From Sphaerisporangium perillae (lineage in GTDB: Bacteria; Actinomycetota; Actinomycetes; Streptosporangiales; Streptosporangiaceae): a stretch of 64,000 bases of DNA. How positions within the stretch are numbered: the stretch's first letter is position 1; each line of letters starts with the position of its first letter. The stretch lies in NCBI RefSeq assembly GCF_023276435.1, contig NZ_JALLPO010000027.1:82521-146520 (forward strand). The letters are read 5' to 3'. Shown here in pieces: positions 36,634 to 45,425 of the stretch. The translations under genes were made by a program, and so were the position numbers. The notes under the pieces were generated by a model. That model was not told the origin of the DNA, made no database searches, and saw nothing but the letters and a program-made list of their open reading frames with translations.

Positions 36634-38145
36634 CTACGGGACCACCTCGATGTTCGCCATCATTCCCTTGTCCTCGTGATTGAGGATGTGGCAGTGAAAC
36701 GGATACTTACCGAGGAAGTCACGGAACCGCATCCTGATGACGACTTCTCCATGCACCGGTAGTTGAACGGTGTCCTGCCAGCTGCGGGCGTTGTACGTTC
36801 TGCCGTTGACGCTCATGACCTGGAAATCGTTGACGTGGATGTGAAAGGTGTGCTCTTCGTCGGCGAGGTTGCGCACCGTCCATTCCTCGGTGGTGTTCAG
36901 CCGTGCCCGCACGTCGATCCGGTCGGGGGCGAACAGCTTGTTGTCGATGTAGAACTCGGTGGACGCGCTGTTCTCGGAGAACGTGATGGTGCGCCGCCGA
37001 TCGACCCTGTCCGCGCGCAGATCATCGAACGGGGCGAACGTCGTGGGCAGTGTCGCCTGTGGCATGGGCCGGCCCGTTGACAGCAGGGTGGCCAGGGTCG
37101 TCTCCGGATAGTCGTCACCAGCGGGCCCCGTGGTGTAGGGCAGGGTCCGCAACAGGCTCCGGCCGGCCGGGGGCCCCTGCACCAGCACGTCGAAGCGGCT
37201 TCCGGGGGGCATGACAAGCGTGTCGGCGCTCCACACCGTGCTGACGGGATTGGCGTCCTGCGCGATGACGTTGAAGCGCGTTCCCTGCAACTGGACCTTG
37301 TAGGCGATGTCGGCCCCGATGTTCGCCAGCCGCCACAGCTGCGTCTCGCCGGGACGGATGGCGATGGCCGGGTCGACCAGCCCGTTGACCGTCCGCGTCG
37401 TCGGCGCGTTGCTGTCGATACCGGCGGTGGGGATGGCCCCGTTGCGGGCCTGGAAGTCCTTCAGCGCCAGGAGGCGCTGGGTGACGTGCCGCAGGCCGGC
37501 CGGCAGGTACTTCTCGAGCCCGTCGATCACGATGGCCCCCGACAGACCGGCGAACACCTGCGGTTCGCTGATCGGGTGCGCATGGGAGTGGTACCAGTAC
37601 GTTCCCGGCGCCAGGTCCTTTGGAAGCCGGTAGCTGTATCGGTACGTCTCACCAGGGTGGATGTGGAGGTAGATGTTGTCGGAGTTCCCCTGAGGCGAGA
37701 CATGCCAGCCATGCGTGTGCAGGTTGGTCTTTTCCGGCAGCTTGTTCACCAGAGCCAGATCCAGCCGATCGCCTGGGCTGAGCCGTATCGTCGGGGGCAT
37801 GTAATCGCCGTTGTAGGTCAACGCCCGCAGCCTCTGGCCCGCCAGTTCCACGGTGCGCATCTCGACGACCAGCCGCACTTTCAGGACCTTGTTGGCGCTG
37901 ACCAGCTGGCGAGGCTCGCGGAACGAGGGCTGCGCCGCCCCGGTTCCGGTCGGGCTCTCCTCCGCGGCCGGGCGGCCCGCCGGAACACCGCCACAACCGC
38001 TGATCACGACGGCCACGGCCACCAGGCCGGCCAATACCCGCCGCCTGATCCGACGTCCTCCGCGCGCCGGGAACCGGCCCGGCCGTACCGGCCTGCCCAC
38101 ATGCGCATGAGGCACGGAACCGATCGCAGACATGGGGCCCCTCAC
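36634..38145 (-). CDS. Multicopper oxidase, lipoprotein
   Basis: 503 residues. The N-terminus has arginine-rich GRRIRRRVLAG, a hydrophobic stretch and a lipobox ending at C51 (VISGC), so it is exported, perhaps by Tat, and lipid-anchored. Copper motifs are in order: HTHGWH and YWYHSHAHP (type 2/3), then HTFHIHVNDFQ and HCHILNHEDKGMM (type 1 and 3). Family members oxidise Cu(I), Fe(II), Mn(II) or phenols with O2. Probably copper tolerance or lignin-type oxidation. An alternative start is ATG 38133. Confidence 0.9.
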   Translation of the reverse strand: MRGPMSAIGSVPHAHVGRPVRPGRFPARGGRRIRRRVLAGLVAVAVVISGCGGVPAGRPAAEESPTGTGAAQPSFREPRQLVSANKVLKVRLVVEMRTVELAGQRLRALTYNGDYMPPTIRLSPGDRLDLALVNKLPEKTNLHTHGWHVSPQGNSDNIYLHIHPGETYRYSYRLPKDLAPGTYWYHSHAHPISEPQVFAGLSGAIVIDGLEKYLPAGLRHVTQRLLALKDFQARNGAIPTAGIDSNAPTTRTVNGLVDPAIAIRPGETQLWRLANIGADIAYKVQLQGTRFNVIAQDANPVSTVWSADTLVMPPGSRFDVLVQGPPAGRSLLRTLPYTTGPAGDDYPETTLATLLSTGRPMPQATLPTTFAPFDDLRADRVDRRRTITFSENSASTEFYIDNKLFAPDRIDVRARLNTTEEWTVRNLADEEHTFHIHVNDFQVMSVNGRTYNARSWQDTVQLPVHGEVVIRMRFRDFLGKYPFHCHILNHEDKGMMANIEVVP

Positions 38146-38257
38146 ATACGTCGCGTGGGGGACCGGGAAATCGTACGATCCCGGTAAGCGATCCTCCGAC
38201 CCGACACTCGGTCCTGTCCGCAGTTGGGGCCAAGCCCGCCACAGCCCGGCGATGAGC

Positions 38258-38593
38258 TCAGGCCCCTGACGCCGGCGTCGCCGGGGCGGGCAGCTCGATG
38301 TCCATCAGCGGTGCGTACTGCTGCCCGGCGTAGCAGTCGCTGTCGCGAAGGTCGCCCTGTACGGCGGGACGCGGCAGGGAGACCTTGACCGCCAGCGCGA
38401 GAGGGTGGCCGACGACCATCATCTGCTCTTCGGCGGTGCCGAAGAGCCGCGCGAAGAGGGCGGGACTGAGGAAGCCGGTGTTCACGAGAGCTCGGTAGGT
38501 GTGCTCGTCGCGGCACATGAAGTCGAAGGTGAGGGTGAACGGTCCGGCGTTCTTGGAGCGGACCAAGGAGCAGTAGTCGAGCAGGGTGGCCAT
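38258..38593 (-). CDS. DUF4387 family protein
   Basis: 111 residues. The family pattern LVRSKNAGPFTLTFDFMCRD, PLALAVKVSLPRPAVQGD and DSDCYAGQQYAPLMDIELP is clear. DUF4387 proteins are found next to AtuA-type (DUF1446) acyclic terpene utilisation proteins. Here a fragment whose C-terminus may belong to such a gene lies four bases upstream (38598-38705), so the partner has been lost. Confidence 0.8.
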   Translation of the reverse strand: MATLLDYCSLVRSKNAGPFTLTFDFMCRDEHTYRALVNTGFLSPALFARLFGTAEEQMMVVGHPLALAVKVSLPRPAVQGDLRDSDCYAGQQYAPLMDIELPAPATPASGA

Positions 38594-38597
38594 GGTC

Positions 38598-38735
38598 CTA
38601 GAGCTCCTCGGTGGTGATGCGGAACAGGTCGGCCTCCAGCGACCGCTGAAGGGCCGCCTCCCTGGCCATGTCGACGGCCGAGCCGACATGCGAAGGCTTG
38701 ACCAAAATGAAGGGTTCGCTTTCTTGAATTATTCG
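38598..38735 (-). pseudogene. C-terminal scrap, possibly AtuA/DUF1446-like partner
   Basis: Reads FILVKPSHVGSAVDMAREAA, then LQRSLEADLFRITTEEL and a TAG stop at 38598-38600. The frame upstream (NTQTRIIQESE, about 38706-38735) is unusually A/T-rich compared with its surroundings. The rest of the gene is missing; it stops where the Fur remnant begins on the other strand. Identity from context with DUF4387 only. Confidence 0.4.
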
Positions 38736-38758
38736 TGTTTGGGTGTTGCTCTGGACAG

Positions 38759-39004
38759 GTGACGACCGAAACCCCGGGAGCCTCCACCGCTGCTGCGGAG
38801 TTGCGGAACGAGGGCCTTCGGGCGACCACCGTCCGGCCGGCCGGCGCGATCACTGATGTCGACCGTGTCAAGGGTGAGGCGCCTTCCCTGGAGCCCGCCG
38901 CCGGCGCCGGGTACCAGATCGACGAGGCCGCCGTCATCTTCTGGGGCATGTGCCCCGCCTGCCGGCGAACACCTGGCCCCCTACAACGAGGAACGACGCA
39001 ATGA
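38759..39004 (+). pseudogene. Fur family regulator, internally deleted
   Basis: GTG start. Residues 1-21 (TTETPGASTAAAELRNEGLR) are the N-terminus of the actinobacterial FurA/CatR type. The sequence then jumps in frame from RATTVRPA to GAITDVDRVKGEAPSLEPA and ends with YQIDEAAVIFWGMCPACR, the C-terminal beta region with one CxxC pair. About 70 residues, including the DNA-binding wing and the metal-binding histidines, are missing. The stop overlaps the catalase ATG. The remnant cannot repress the catalase gene. Confidence 0.75.
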
Positions 39005-40455
39005 CCGAGAGACCGACCACCACCACCGATGCCGGAATCCCGGCGCCCAGTGACGAGTTCTCACAGTCCGTCGGCCCCAACGGACCGCTGTTGTTGCAGG
39101 ACCACTACCTGATCCAGAAAATGGCGCACTTCAACCGGGAGCGCGTGCCGGAGCGGGTCGTGCACGCCAAGGGCGGCGGTGCCTACGGCGTCCTCCAGAT
39201 CACCGAGGACGTCAGCCAGTTCACCAAGGCCGGGGTCTTCCAGAAGGATGCCGAGACCGATCTGCTCCTCCGGTTCAGCACCGTGGCGGGCGAGCTGGGC
39301 AGCGCCGACAGCGCGCGTGACCCGCGTGGTTTCGCGATCAAGTTCTACACCGAAGAGGGCAACTACGATCTCGTCGGCAACAACACGCCGATCTTCTTCA
39401 TCCGGGACCCGCAGAAGTTCTCCGACTTCATCCACTCGCAGAAGCGCCGGGCCGACAACCATCTGCGCGACAACAACATGCAGTGGGACTTCTGGACGCT
39501 GTCGCCGGAGTCGGCGCACCAGGTCACCTTCCTGATGACCGATCGCGGCACCCCCGCCTCCTGGCGGCACATGAACGGCTACGGTTCGCATACGTTCCTG
39601 TGGTACAACGCGCGCGGCGAGAAGTTCTGGGTGAAGTACCACTTCAAGACCGACCAGGGCATCAGGAATCTCACCGGCGCGGAGGCCGACGCCATGAAGT
39701 CGGCGGACCCGGACCACCACATCCGGGACCTCAGCACGGCCATCGCGAACGGCGACCACCCGACGTGGACCCTGCAAATCCAGGTCATGCCGTTCGCGGA
39801 CGCCGCCGACTACCGGTTCAACCCCTTCGACCTGACCAAGGTCTGGCCGCACGGCGACTACCCGCCGATCGACATCGGCACGCTCACACTGAACCGCAAC
39901 CCGGAGAACTACTTCGCCGAGATCGAGCAGGCGGCGTTCGACCCCGCCAACCTCGTGCCCGGCATCGGGGCCTCCCCGGACAAGATGCTGCAGGGGCGGC
40001 TGTTCTCCTACCCCGACACCCACCGGTACCGCATCGGCCCCAATTACCTGCAGCTCCCGGTCAACCGGCCCAAGGCGGCCGTCCACTCCTACAACAAGGA
40101 CGGCCCGATGACCTACCTCAACCCGGGCGACCCCGTGTACGCCCCGAACAGCATGGGCGGCCCGGTGGCCGATCCGGAGCTGTGGAAGGGGGAATCCTAC
40201 GAGCTGGCCGGTGAGATCATCCGCAGCGCCTACATCCTGCACTCCCAAGACGACGACTACGGTCAGCCGCGGACGCTCTGGGAGAACGTGCTCTCGGACA
40301 CCGACAAGCAGCACCTGGTCGCCAACATCGTCGACCACGCCTCGGCCCCCGAGGTGACCGCGGACATGAAGGTACGCGTCGTGGAGTACTGGCGGAACAT
40401 CGCCAAGGACCTCGGTGACCACGTCGCCACCGGCCTGGGAGTCAACGGGTCCTGA
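39001..40455 (+). CDS. katA: Monofunctional haem catalase
   Basis: 484 residues, the small-subunit (clade 3) type. Catalytic His55 (RVVHAKGGGAYG), the distal Asn region (LVGNNTPIFFIRDP) and the haem-ligating Tyr in RLFSYPDTHRYRIGPNY (about residue 337) are all present. It breaks down H2O2 in the cytoplasm. The ATG overlaps the end of the deleted Fur gene (ATGA). In relatives Fur and catalase are one peroxide-responsive operon; here the repressor part is destroyed. Confidence 0.95.
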   Translation: MTERPTTTTDAGIPAPSDEFSQSVGPNGPLLLQDHYLIQKMAHFNRERVPERVVHAKGGGAYGVLQITEDVSQFTKAGVFQKDAETDLLLRFSTVAGELGSADSARDPRGFAIKFYTEEGNYDLVGNNTPIFFIRDPQKFSDFIHSQKRRADNHLRDNNMQWDFWTLSPESAHQVTFLMTDRGTPASWRHMNGYGSHTFLWYNARGEKFWVKYHFKTDQGIRNLTGAEADAMKSADPDHHIRDLSTAIANGDHPTWTLQIQVMPFADAADYRFNPFDLTKVWPHGDYPPIDIGTLTLNRNPENYFAEIEQAAFDPANLVPGIGASPDKMLQGRLFSYPDTHRYRIGPNYLQLPVNRPKAAVHSYNKDGPMTYLNPGDPVYAPNSMGGPVADPELWKGESYELAGEIIRSAYILHSQDDDYGQPRTLWENVLSDTDKQHLVANIVDHASAPEVTADMKVRVVEYWRNIAKDLGDHVATGLGVNGS

Positions 40456-40544
40456 TCCCCCGTACTCACCAGCGAATCGGAACCTCCGGTCAGAACGTCA
40501 TGGGCCACGGTCAGCACCTGCGGGTGAACCGGTCGAAGCTAGGA

Positions 40545-40565
40545 CTTGCAATTCTAAGTTACAAG
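40545..40565. promoter_or_regulatory. Operator of the MarR remnant
   Basis: CTTG-N13-CAAG with further symmetry (CTTGCAATTC and AAGTTACAAG) lies 14 bases before the MarR ATG at 40579. AT-rich 20-base palindromes of this kind are typical MarR autoregulatory sites. Confidence 0.45.
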
Positions 40566-40578
40566 CTAAGTTACCGGT

Positions 40579-40802
40579 ATGGAACGCAATCCGAGTTTCA
40601 ACCTGCATGTGCTCACCGCTCGCCTGGACCGGGCGGCCGACCGGATCCTGCGGGCGGGCACGACGTGTCCTACAGCCGCTCCCTGGCGCTGACCCTGGTA
40701 GGGGAGCTGGGCGCCTCGACGCAACGAACCCTTGCCGACGGCCTTGGTGGGACCGAGCCTTCGGTGAGCCGCATGACCCGCGTCCTTGCCGCCGAGGGTT
40801 AG
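40579..40802 (+). pseudogene. MarR family regulator, frameshifted and truncated
   Basis: Starts MERNPSFNLHVLTARLDRAA and then, at about 40655, continues one frame over as HDVSYSRSLALTLVGELGAS and GLGGTEPSVSRMTRVLAAEG, where a TAG at 40800 ends it at the recognition helix. A normal MarR has 60-70 further residues. Both the frameshift and the missing C-terminus inactivate it. The operator in front is preserved. Confidence 0.7.
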
Positions 40803-40885
40803 GGCTGATCCTTTGCGGAGGCCGCTCTTTGACATCCGCGATCCTTCGGCGGCCGCAGAAGTAATCCGCTCGTACGGTCGAGCTC

Positions 40886-41539
40886 ATGAACATCGGGACA
40901 CATCGCGACGCATCCACTGACCTGGCAGCCGACCACGTGACCATCACGCCGAGCATCTTGTACTTCGGGACACCGGTCGTGTTGCTGTCGACCGAGAATG
41001 AGGACGGCTCGTTCAACCTCGCCCCGATGTCCTCTGCCTGGGCTCTCGGGCAGGTGGTCGTCTTGGGCCTGGGGTCCGAAGGCCACACTGGGCAGAACCT
41101 GGCCATCCGACCCGACCTGGTGATCAATCTGCCGCAGCCGCGGCAATGGCCGGCGGTAGAACGTCTCGCCCCGCTGACCGGGCGTGACCCGGTACCAGCG
41201 CACAAGCAGGGCGCTTTCCGCTTCGAGCCGGCCAAGTTCGCGGCCGCCGGCCTGCGACCTGAGCCTTCCGACATGGTTCGCCCGCCCCGGGTGGCTGAAT
41301 GCCCGATCCAGCTGGAGGCTCGCGCCGTCCGGGTCCAGCCCGACGTCTCCGGTGAGTTCCTTATCGTGGAAGCCCGCGTGCTCAAGGTCCACGCCGACCC
41401 GCGCATTGTCATGCCTGACACCCAGCACATCGACCCAGCCCTATGGAGCCCGCTGATCTACAATTTCCGCCACTATTTCGGGCTCGGCTCCGAGCTCGGC
41501 CACAGCTTCCGCTCCGAGACACCTCGACCGGGCCGATGA
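40886..41539 (+). CDS. Flavin reductase-like domain protein
   Basis: 217 residues. The split-barrel FMN-binding fold is recognised by TPSILYFGTPVVLLSTENED, NLAPMSSAWALGQVVVLGLG and LVINLPQP. Such proteins reduce flavin or act as FMN-dependent oxidoreductases. The N-terminal 20 residues are outside the domain. It follows the broken MarR gene by about 80 bases, which may have been its regulator. Confidence 0.75.
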   Translation: MNIGTHRDASTDLAADHVTITPSILYFGTPVVLLSTENEDGSFNLAPMSSAWALGQVVVLGLGSEGHTGQNLAIRPDLVINLPQPRQWPAVERLAPLTGRDPVPAHKQGAFRFEPAKFAAAGLRPEPSDMVRPPRVAECPIQLEARAVRVQPDVSGEFLIVEARVLKVHADPRIVMPDTQHIDPALWSPLIYNFRHYFGLGSELGHSFRSETPRPGR

Positions 41540-41658
41540 GCCCTTCCACGTCCGAGGACATCGCGATGCGTGATCGTCCGCGGCGGCCGGGCGGAACGCA
41601 TCCCGGCCGGCGGAGGGGGGACCTCTACGGTGACGAGCAGCGACGGAGCCGGGGCTTG

Positions 41659-41674
41659 AATTGAATTGAGTTTA
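41659..41674. promoter_or_regulatory. Regulon site 1 (AATTGAATTGAGTT type)
   Basis: AATTGAATTGAGTTTA, a relaxed version of the palindrome ACTGAATTCAGT found upstream of the other catabolic genes. It is about 70 bases before the GTG of the FAD oxidoreductase gene. Confidence 0.55.
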
Positions 41675-41740
41675 GTCTATTGTGACACGCGGATACCAAC
41701 ACCCCTCTGGACAGCCGATCCCTGACAGGAGGAGCGCCGC

Positions 41741-43081
41741 GTGAACGCAGAGGACGTCGACCTGCTGATCATCGGCGCAGGCATGGCAGGGCTGACCGCC
41801 GGTGCCCGCGCCGTCCGCAACGCACTGTCCGTGCTGATCGTCGAGATCAGCGAAGACGTCGGCGGATCCGCACGCTTCGCCGGCTACGCCTGGACTGCCC
41901 CGAGCCGTGAAATCATGGATCAGCAGAATCCGCACGGAGAGGTCTCCCTGAAGCACGCCCTGGTGGACCGGTTCGCCGACGGCGTCTCGTGGATCCGCTC
42001 CATCGGCGTCGAGACCAAGGACGCGCAACGCGTCCTCAGCTTCGGCCACGGACACCAGTTCGACACCAACCACTACGTCGACACCTGCCGTCGGCTCATC
42101 CTCCAGGGCGGTGGTGAGCTGCTGCTCAACACCGATACCGAACGGCTGGTGGTCGAGCATGGGGTCGTGGTCGGAGCGGAGCTGAGGTCGGCCGATGGCA
42201 CGCGGAGGGAGGTGCGAGCCCGCTCGACGCTCATCGCGACCGGCGGATTCCAGGGCGACCCCGGACTCCGGACCGCTCACGTGCACCCTCACGCCGACCG
42301 CATGGAGCTGCGCTCGAACCCCTGCAGCCGCGGCGGTGGCTACCGTCTGGCCACCCAGGTCGGTGCGGCCACCGGTTACGAGGACGCCGGCTTCTATGGC
42401 CACCTCATCCCGGCCGGCATTCCCTTCGCCGATCCGGCAGACTTCGTCGACATGTCGCTGTACTACAGCGAGCACGCACTCCTCTTCAACCTGAACAACG
42501 AGCGGTTCGTCGATGAGACGCTGGGCGACCACCTCACGACCATGGCGTTGCTGGAGCAGCCCGAAAGTCGCGGTCTCCTCATCGCCGACGCCCGGGTGTT
42601 CCGCCACTGGATCGTCGGCTCGTACGTCAAGGGAGCCGTCGCCGTCGACAAGTTCGCTCTGGCGAGCAAGCGAGGTGGCCGCGTCGGACTCGCCGAGGAT
42701 CTCGACGAGCTGGCCTACCTGCCCGAGGAATGGGGTTACGAGGGCAAGGCCATTCGCAACGGTGTCGAGCTGTTCAACGAGCGCGCCTCGGCAGGGCTCG
42801 AGCCGACGCCCGGCCGGGAGCTGGACCGCCTCCCGCTCGACGAAGCGCCGTTCTACGTCATCGAGACGGTGCCGGCCATCACGTTTCCGTTCCACGGCGT
42901 GCGCATCGACGACCAGGCTCGCGTCCTGCGCGAGGACGGCGAACCACTCGGCGGACTCCTCGCAGCAGGGTCGGACATCGGCGGCCTGTGGAACCGCGCT
43001 TACGCCGGCGGTCTTGCCGCGGCTCTCGTCTTCGGGCTCACTGCGGCGGACACCGCCACGATGGCGGCGCCGCCATCATGA
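41741..43081 (+). CDS. FAD-dependent oxidoreductase, fumarate reductase/ketosteroid dehydrogenase-like
   Basis: 446 residues, GTG start with AGGAGGA at 41727-41733. The FAD dinucleotide motif is [12 protein letters not shown] (residues 10-21), with Glu near 35; [14 protein letters not shown] is the second FAD motif, and [21 protein letters not shown] the third. The family includes flavocytochrome fumarate reductases and 3-ketosteroid dehydrogenases; the substrate is probably a 2-enoyl or ketone compound. First gene of an operon with NTF2-like and SDR genes, downstream of regulon site 1. Confidence 0.8.
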   Translation: MNAEDVDLLIIGAGMAGLTAGARAVRNALSVLIVEISEDVGGSARFAGYAWTAPSREIMDQQNPHGEVSLKHALVDRFADGVSWIRSIGVETKDAQRVLSFGHGHQFDTNHYVDTCRRLILQGGGELLLNTDTERLVVEHGVVVGAELRSADGTRREVRARSTLIATGGFQGDPGLRTAHVHPHADRMELRSNPCSRGGGYRLATQVGAATGYEDAGFYGHLIPAGIPFADPADFVDMSLYYSEHALLFNLNNERFVDETLGDHLTTMALLEQPESRGLLIADARVFRHWIVGSYVKGAVAVDKFALASKRGGRVGLAEDLDELAYLPEEWGYEGKAIRNGVELFNERASAGLEPTPGRELDRLPLDEAPFYVIETVPAITFPFHGVRIDDQARVLREDGEPLGGLLAAGSDIGGLWNRAYAGGLAAALVFGLTAADTATMAAPPS

Positions 43082-43125
43082 GATCTTCCAACGCTCAACC
43101 TGCCGCCCTCGACAAGGAGTCACCC

Positions 43126-43506
43126 ATGACCACCGAGACGCCCCTCCTCGAAGCGTGGTTCGCCACGATGGACTCCGACGAGCCCGAACGCGTGCTCGAG
43201 AAGATCACTGACGACTTCCAGATGTCAGTGGTGTTCTCCAAGGGCGATTCGCGGACCGCCGAGTTCTGCGGCGACCGTGCGGGCCTGGTCGGCTATCTCG
43301 AGCAACGTGAGAAGAACGCGCTCGTCCATCACCTCCTCCGGACCGCAGCCGTCGGCGACGTCGAGCTGGGTCTGGGAACGGTGACGCGGGACGGGCAGTT
43401 CGAGGCGTCGTTCAACGTGACGGCGTTCGTGGAGCCCGCATCCGGCAGATGCCGACGACTGCTGATCTGCCGAACTCCTGAAATCGCCTTTCCACTGAGT
43501 GACTAG
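43126..43506 (+). CDS. NTF2/SnoaL-like protein
   Basis: 126 residues; AAGGAG at 43113-43118 decides for the ATG at 43126 rather than the one at 43078. Cone-like NTF2 fold with the pattern WFATMDSDEPERVLEKITDD at the start. Members are isomerases, cyclases, hydratases or small ligand-binding proteins. The paralogue at 48489 shares the MDS-DPE motif. It follows the flavoprotein gene by 44 bases. Confidence 0.75.
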   Translation: MTTETPLLEAWFATMDSDEPERVLEKITDDFQMSVVFSKGDSRTAEFCGDRAGLVGYLEQREKNALVHHLLRTAAVGDVELGLGTVTRDGQFEASFNVTAFVEPASGRCRRLLICRTPEIAFPLSD

Positions 43507-43611
43507 CGTGCGCGAACCGCGCCGACCTCACGCAGCCGGGAAGTGGCGCATCTCGGTGCGAGTTGCCGTCTGCGCAGGCATGCGCCTTGCCTTATCGAAG
43601 GGAACGACAGC

Positions 43612-44409
43612 ATGACCGGGACCACCAACGGCAGATTCGAGGGGGCGATCGCGCTGGTCACCGGAGGCGGATCCGGAATCGGAGCCGCAGTCGTCCGGCG
43701 GCTGGATCACGAGCAGTGTGCCGCGATCTATGTGGCCGACGTCAACGAGGTCGGAGCGCAGACGGCGGCCGCGACGACCAGGTCCGGTCACCCGGTCGCC
43801 CTGGACGTCACCGTCGCCGCCGACGTGGAAGCGCAGGTCGAACGGATCGTCGCAGCACACGGCCGGCTGGATGTTGTCGTGAACACCGCAGGAGTCGACG
43901 ACCCGCGCGCCAAGGAGCGGATCCTGGGCGCCCAGCAGTCAGGCGAGCCGGTCGATGTGTTCCGCCACCTCGAGGACGAACAGTGGCGCCGGGTCATGGC
44001 GATCAACCTCGACGGGACGTTCCACGTCCTGCGTGCCGCGGTGCGTGCGATGATCCCGGCCGGTCGCGGCACCATCGTCGTGGTCGGATCGTCGGCGGCC
44101 TTCGACACGCTGACGGGCTACGCCCACTACGCCGCGTCCAAGGCGGGAGTACACGCGCTCGCGCAGTCGGTGGCCAAGGAGGCGGCGGCGTTCGGCGTAC
44201 GGGTCAACGTCGTCGCACCAGGTCCCGTGGACACCCCCATGGCGGCTCGGACTCCCGCGGCCGTGAGGCAGGCGATGGCGGCGTCGGGACCGGTCGGGTA
44301 CGCCTCCCCGGACGAACTGGCGGACAACATCTTGTACCTCGCGTCCCCCGGCGCCTCGAACGTGGTGGGTGCCGTGCTGCTCAGCAACGGCGGCCGGTTC
44401 ACGATCTGA
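43612..44409 (+). CDS. SDR family oxidoreductase
   Basis: 265 residues from ATG 43612 (GAAGGGA at 43598-43604). NAD(P) motif TGGGSGIG (residues 18-25), NTAG in place of NNAG, catalytic Ser in VVGSSAAFDT and YAASK. An insert with DDPRAKERILGAQQSG between NTAG and the helix is longer than usual. Probably oxidises or reduces a hydroxyl/keto group of the catabolic substrate. Confidence 0.85.
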   Translation: MTGTTNGRFEGAIALVTGGGSGIGAAVVRRLDHEQCAAIYVADVNEVGAQTAAATTRSGHPVALDVTVAADVEAQVERIVAAHGRLDVVVNTAGVDDPRAKERILGAQQSGEPVDVFRHLEDEQWRRVMAINLDGTFHVLRAAVRAMIPAGRGTIVVVGSSAAFDTLTGYAHYAASKAGVHALAQSVAKEAAAFGVRVNVVAPGPVDTPMAARTPAAVRQAMAASGPVGYASPDELADNILYLASPGASNVVGAVLLSNGGRFTI

Positions 44410-44565
44410 AATCGTCGGCATCTACTTCGATTCCCGACCCCGAACGCCGGTTGCCGCCTTTACGCACTTGTTGATCTTCTCGCAGATCGGCAACTCGCAC
44501 GGCAGCCGGAAGAACGTCTTGCCACGCGCGGGCGCCCCCCTTGGCTACCAGGGCAACTTCCACTA

Positions 44566-44592
44566 TTTTGAAGTGAATTCAATCCAGTTCAA
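44566..44592. promoter_or_regulatory. Regulon site 2
   Basis: TTTTGAAGTGAATTCAATCC with TGAATTCA in the centre (44574-44581) and an additional half site CAGTTCAA at 44585-44592. It is 43 bases before the GTG of the SDR gene at 44635. Between them lies a GC-rich inverted repeat and AGAAGGAG, the ribosome site. Confidence 0.65.
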
Positions 44593-44634
44593 TGACGACC
44601 GGCCGCCCGAGGGCCGGCCCAGAAGGAGATTGCC

Positions 44635-45393
44635 GTGAAAGCTCGACTGTCCGGGCGCGTGGCCCTGGTCACCGGCGCGACCGGCGGGATCGGCGACGCC
44701 ATCACCCGCCGGTTCGCCGAGGAGGATGCGACGGTCGTGGTCACCGACGTGGATGCGGGACGCTGCGAGGAGGCCGCCCAACAGCTCACGACGGCGGGCG
44801 GGCGTGCCATCGGCCTAGGCCTCGACGTCTCCGACGAGCGGGCCTGGGAGACGGTCGTGAAAGAGGTGAACACCCGGTTCGGCGGTATCTCGGTGTTGGT
44901 GAACAACGCCGGGATCGCCCGGATGGTGAACGTGGAGACCGAGACGCTGGAGACGTGGGAAGAGGTCGTCGCGGTGACCCAGCGCGGGGTCTGGCTCGGG
45001 ATGAAGCACGCCGGCCCGGTGATCGAGCGTTCCGGCGGGGGCTCGATCGTCAACATCTCGTCGGTATTCGGCACGGTCGGCGGATTCGGCGGGCAGTTTT
45101 CCTACCACGCCGCCAAGGGCGCTGTACGGCTGATGACGAAGAACGCGGCGCTGCACTGGGCGACTCGCGGGGTCAGGGTCAACTCGGTTCACCCGGGATT
45201 CATCGAGACCCCGCTGTCGCGCAAGCTCTGGCAGGGAACGCCCCGGCTCGACTCGATGATCGACAACACCCCGATGGGGCGGTTGGGCCGCACCGACGAG
45301 GTCGCCGGCGCCGTCGTCTTCCTCTCCTCCGACGAGGCGAGTTTCATCACCGGTTCCGAGTTGTACGTCGACGGCGGCTACACCGCCCGCTGA
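44635..45393 (+). CDS. SDR family oxidoreductase
   Basis: 252 residues, GTG start. TGATGGIG at residues 14-21, NNAG, Ser of INISSVFGTVGG, YHAAK and the end YVDGGYTAR. A classical SDR of the 3-oxoacyl-ACP reductase or hydroxysteroid dehydrogenase type. It converges with the MBL gene and has its own regulon site upstream. Confidence 0.88.
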   Translation: MKARLSGRVALVTGATGGIGDAITRRFAEEDATVVVTDVDAGRCEEAAQQLTTAGGRAIGLGLDVSDERAWETVVKEVNTRFGGISVLVNNAGIARMVNVETETLETWEEVVAVTQRGVWLGMKHAGPVIERSGGGSIVNISSVFGTVGGFGGQFSYHAAKGAVRLMTKNAALHWATRGVRVNSVHPGFIETPLSRKLWQGTPRLDSMIDNTPMGRLGRTDEVAGAVVFLSSDEASFITGSELYVDGGYTAR

Positions 45394-45425
45394 GGCCGGT
45401 GACGGCGGCGCGGATCAGACGCCGA

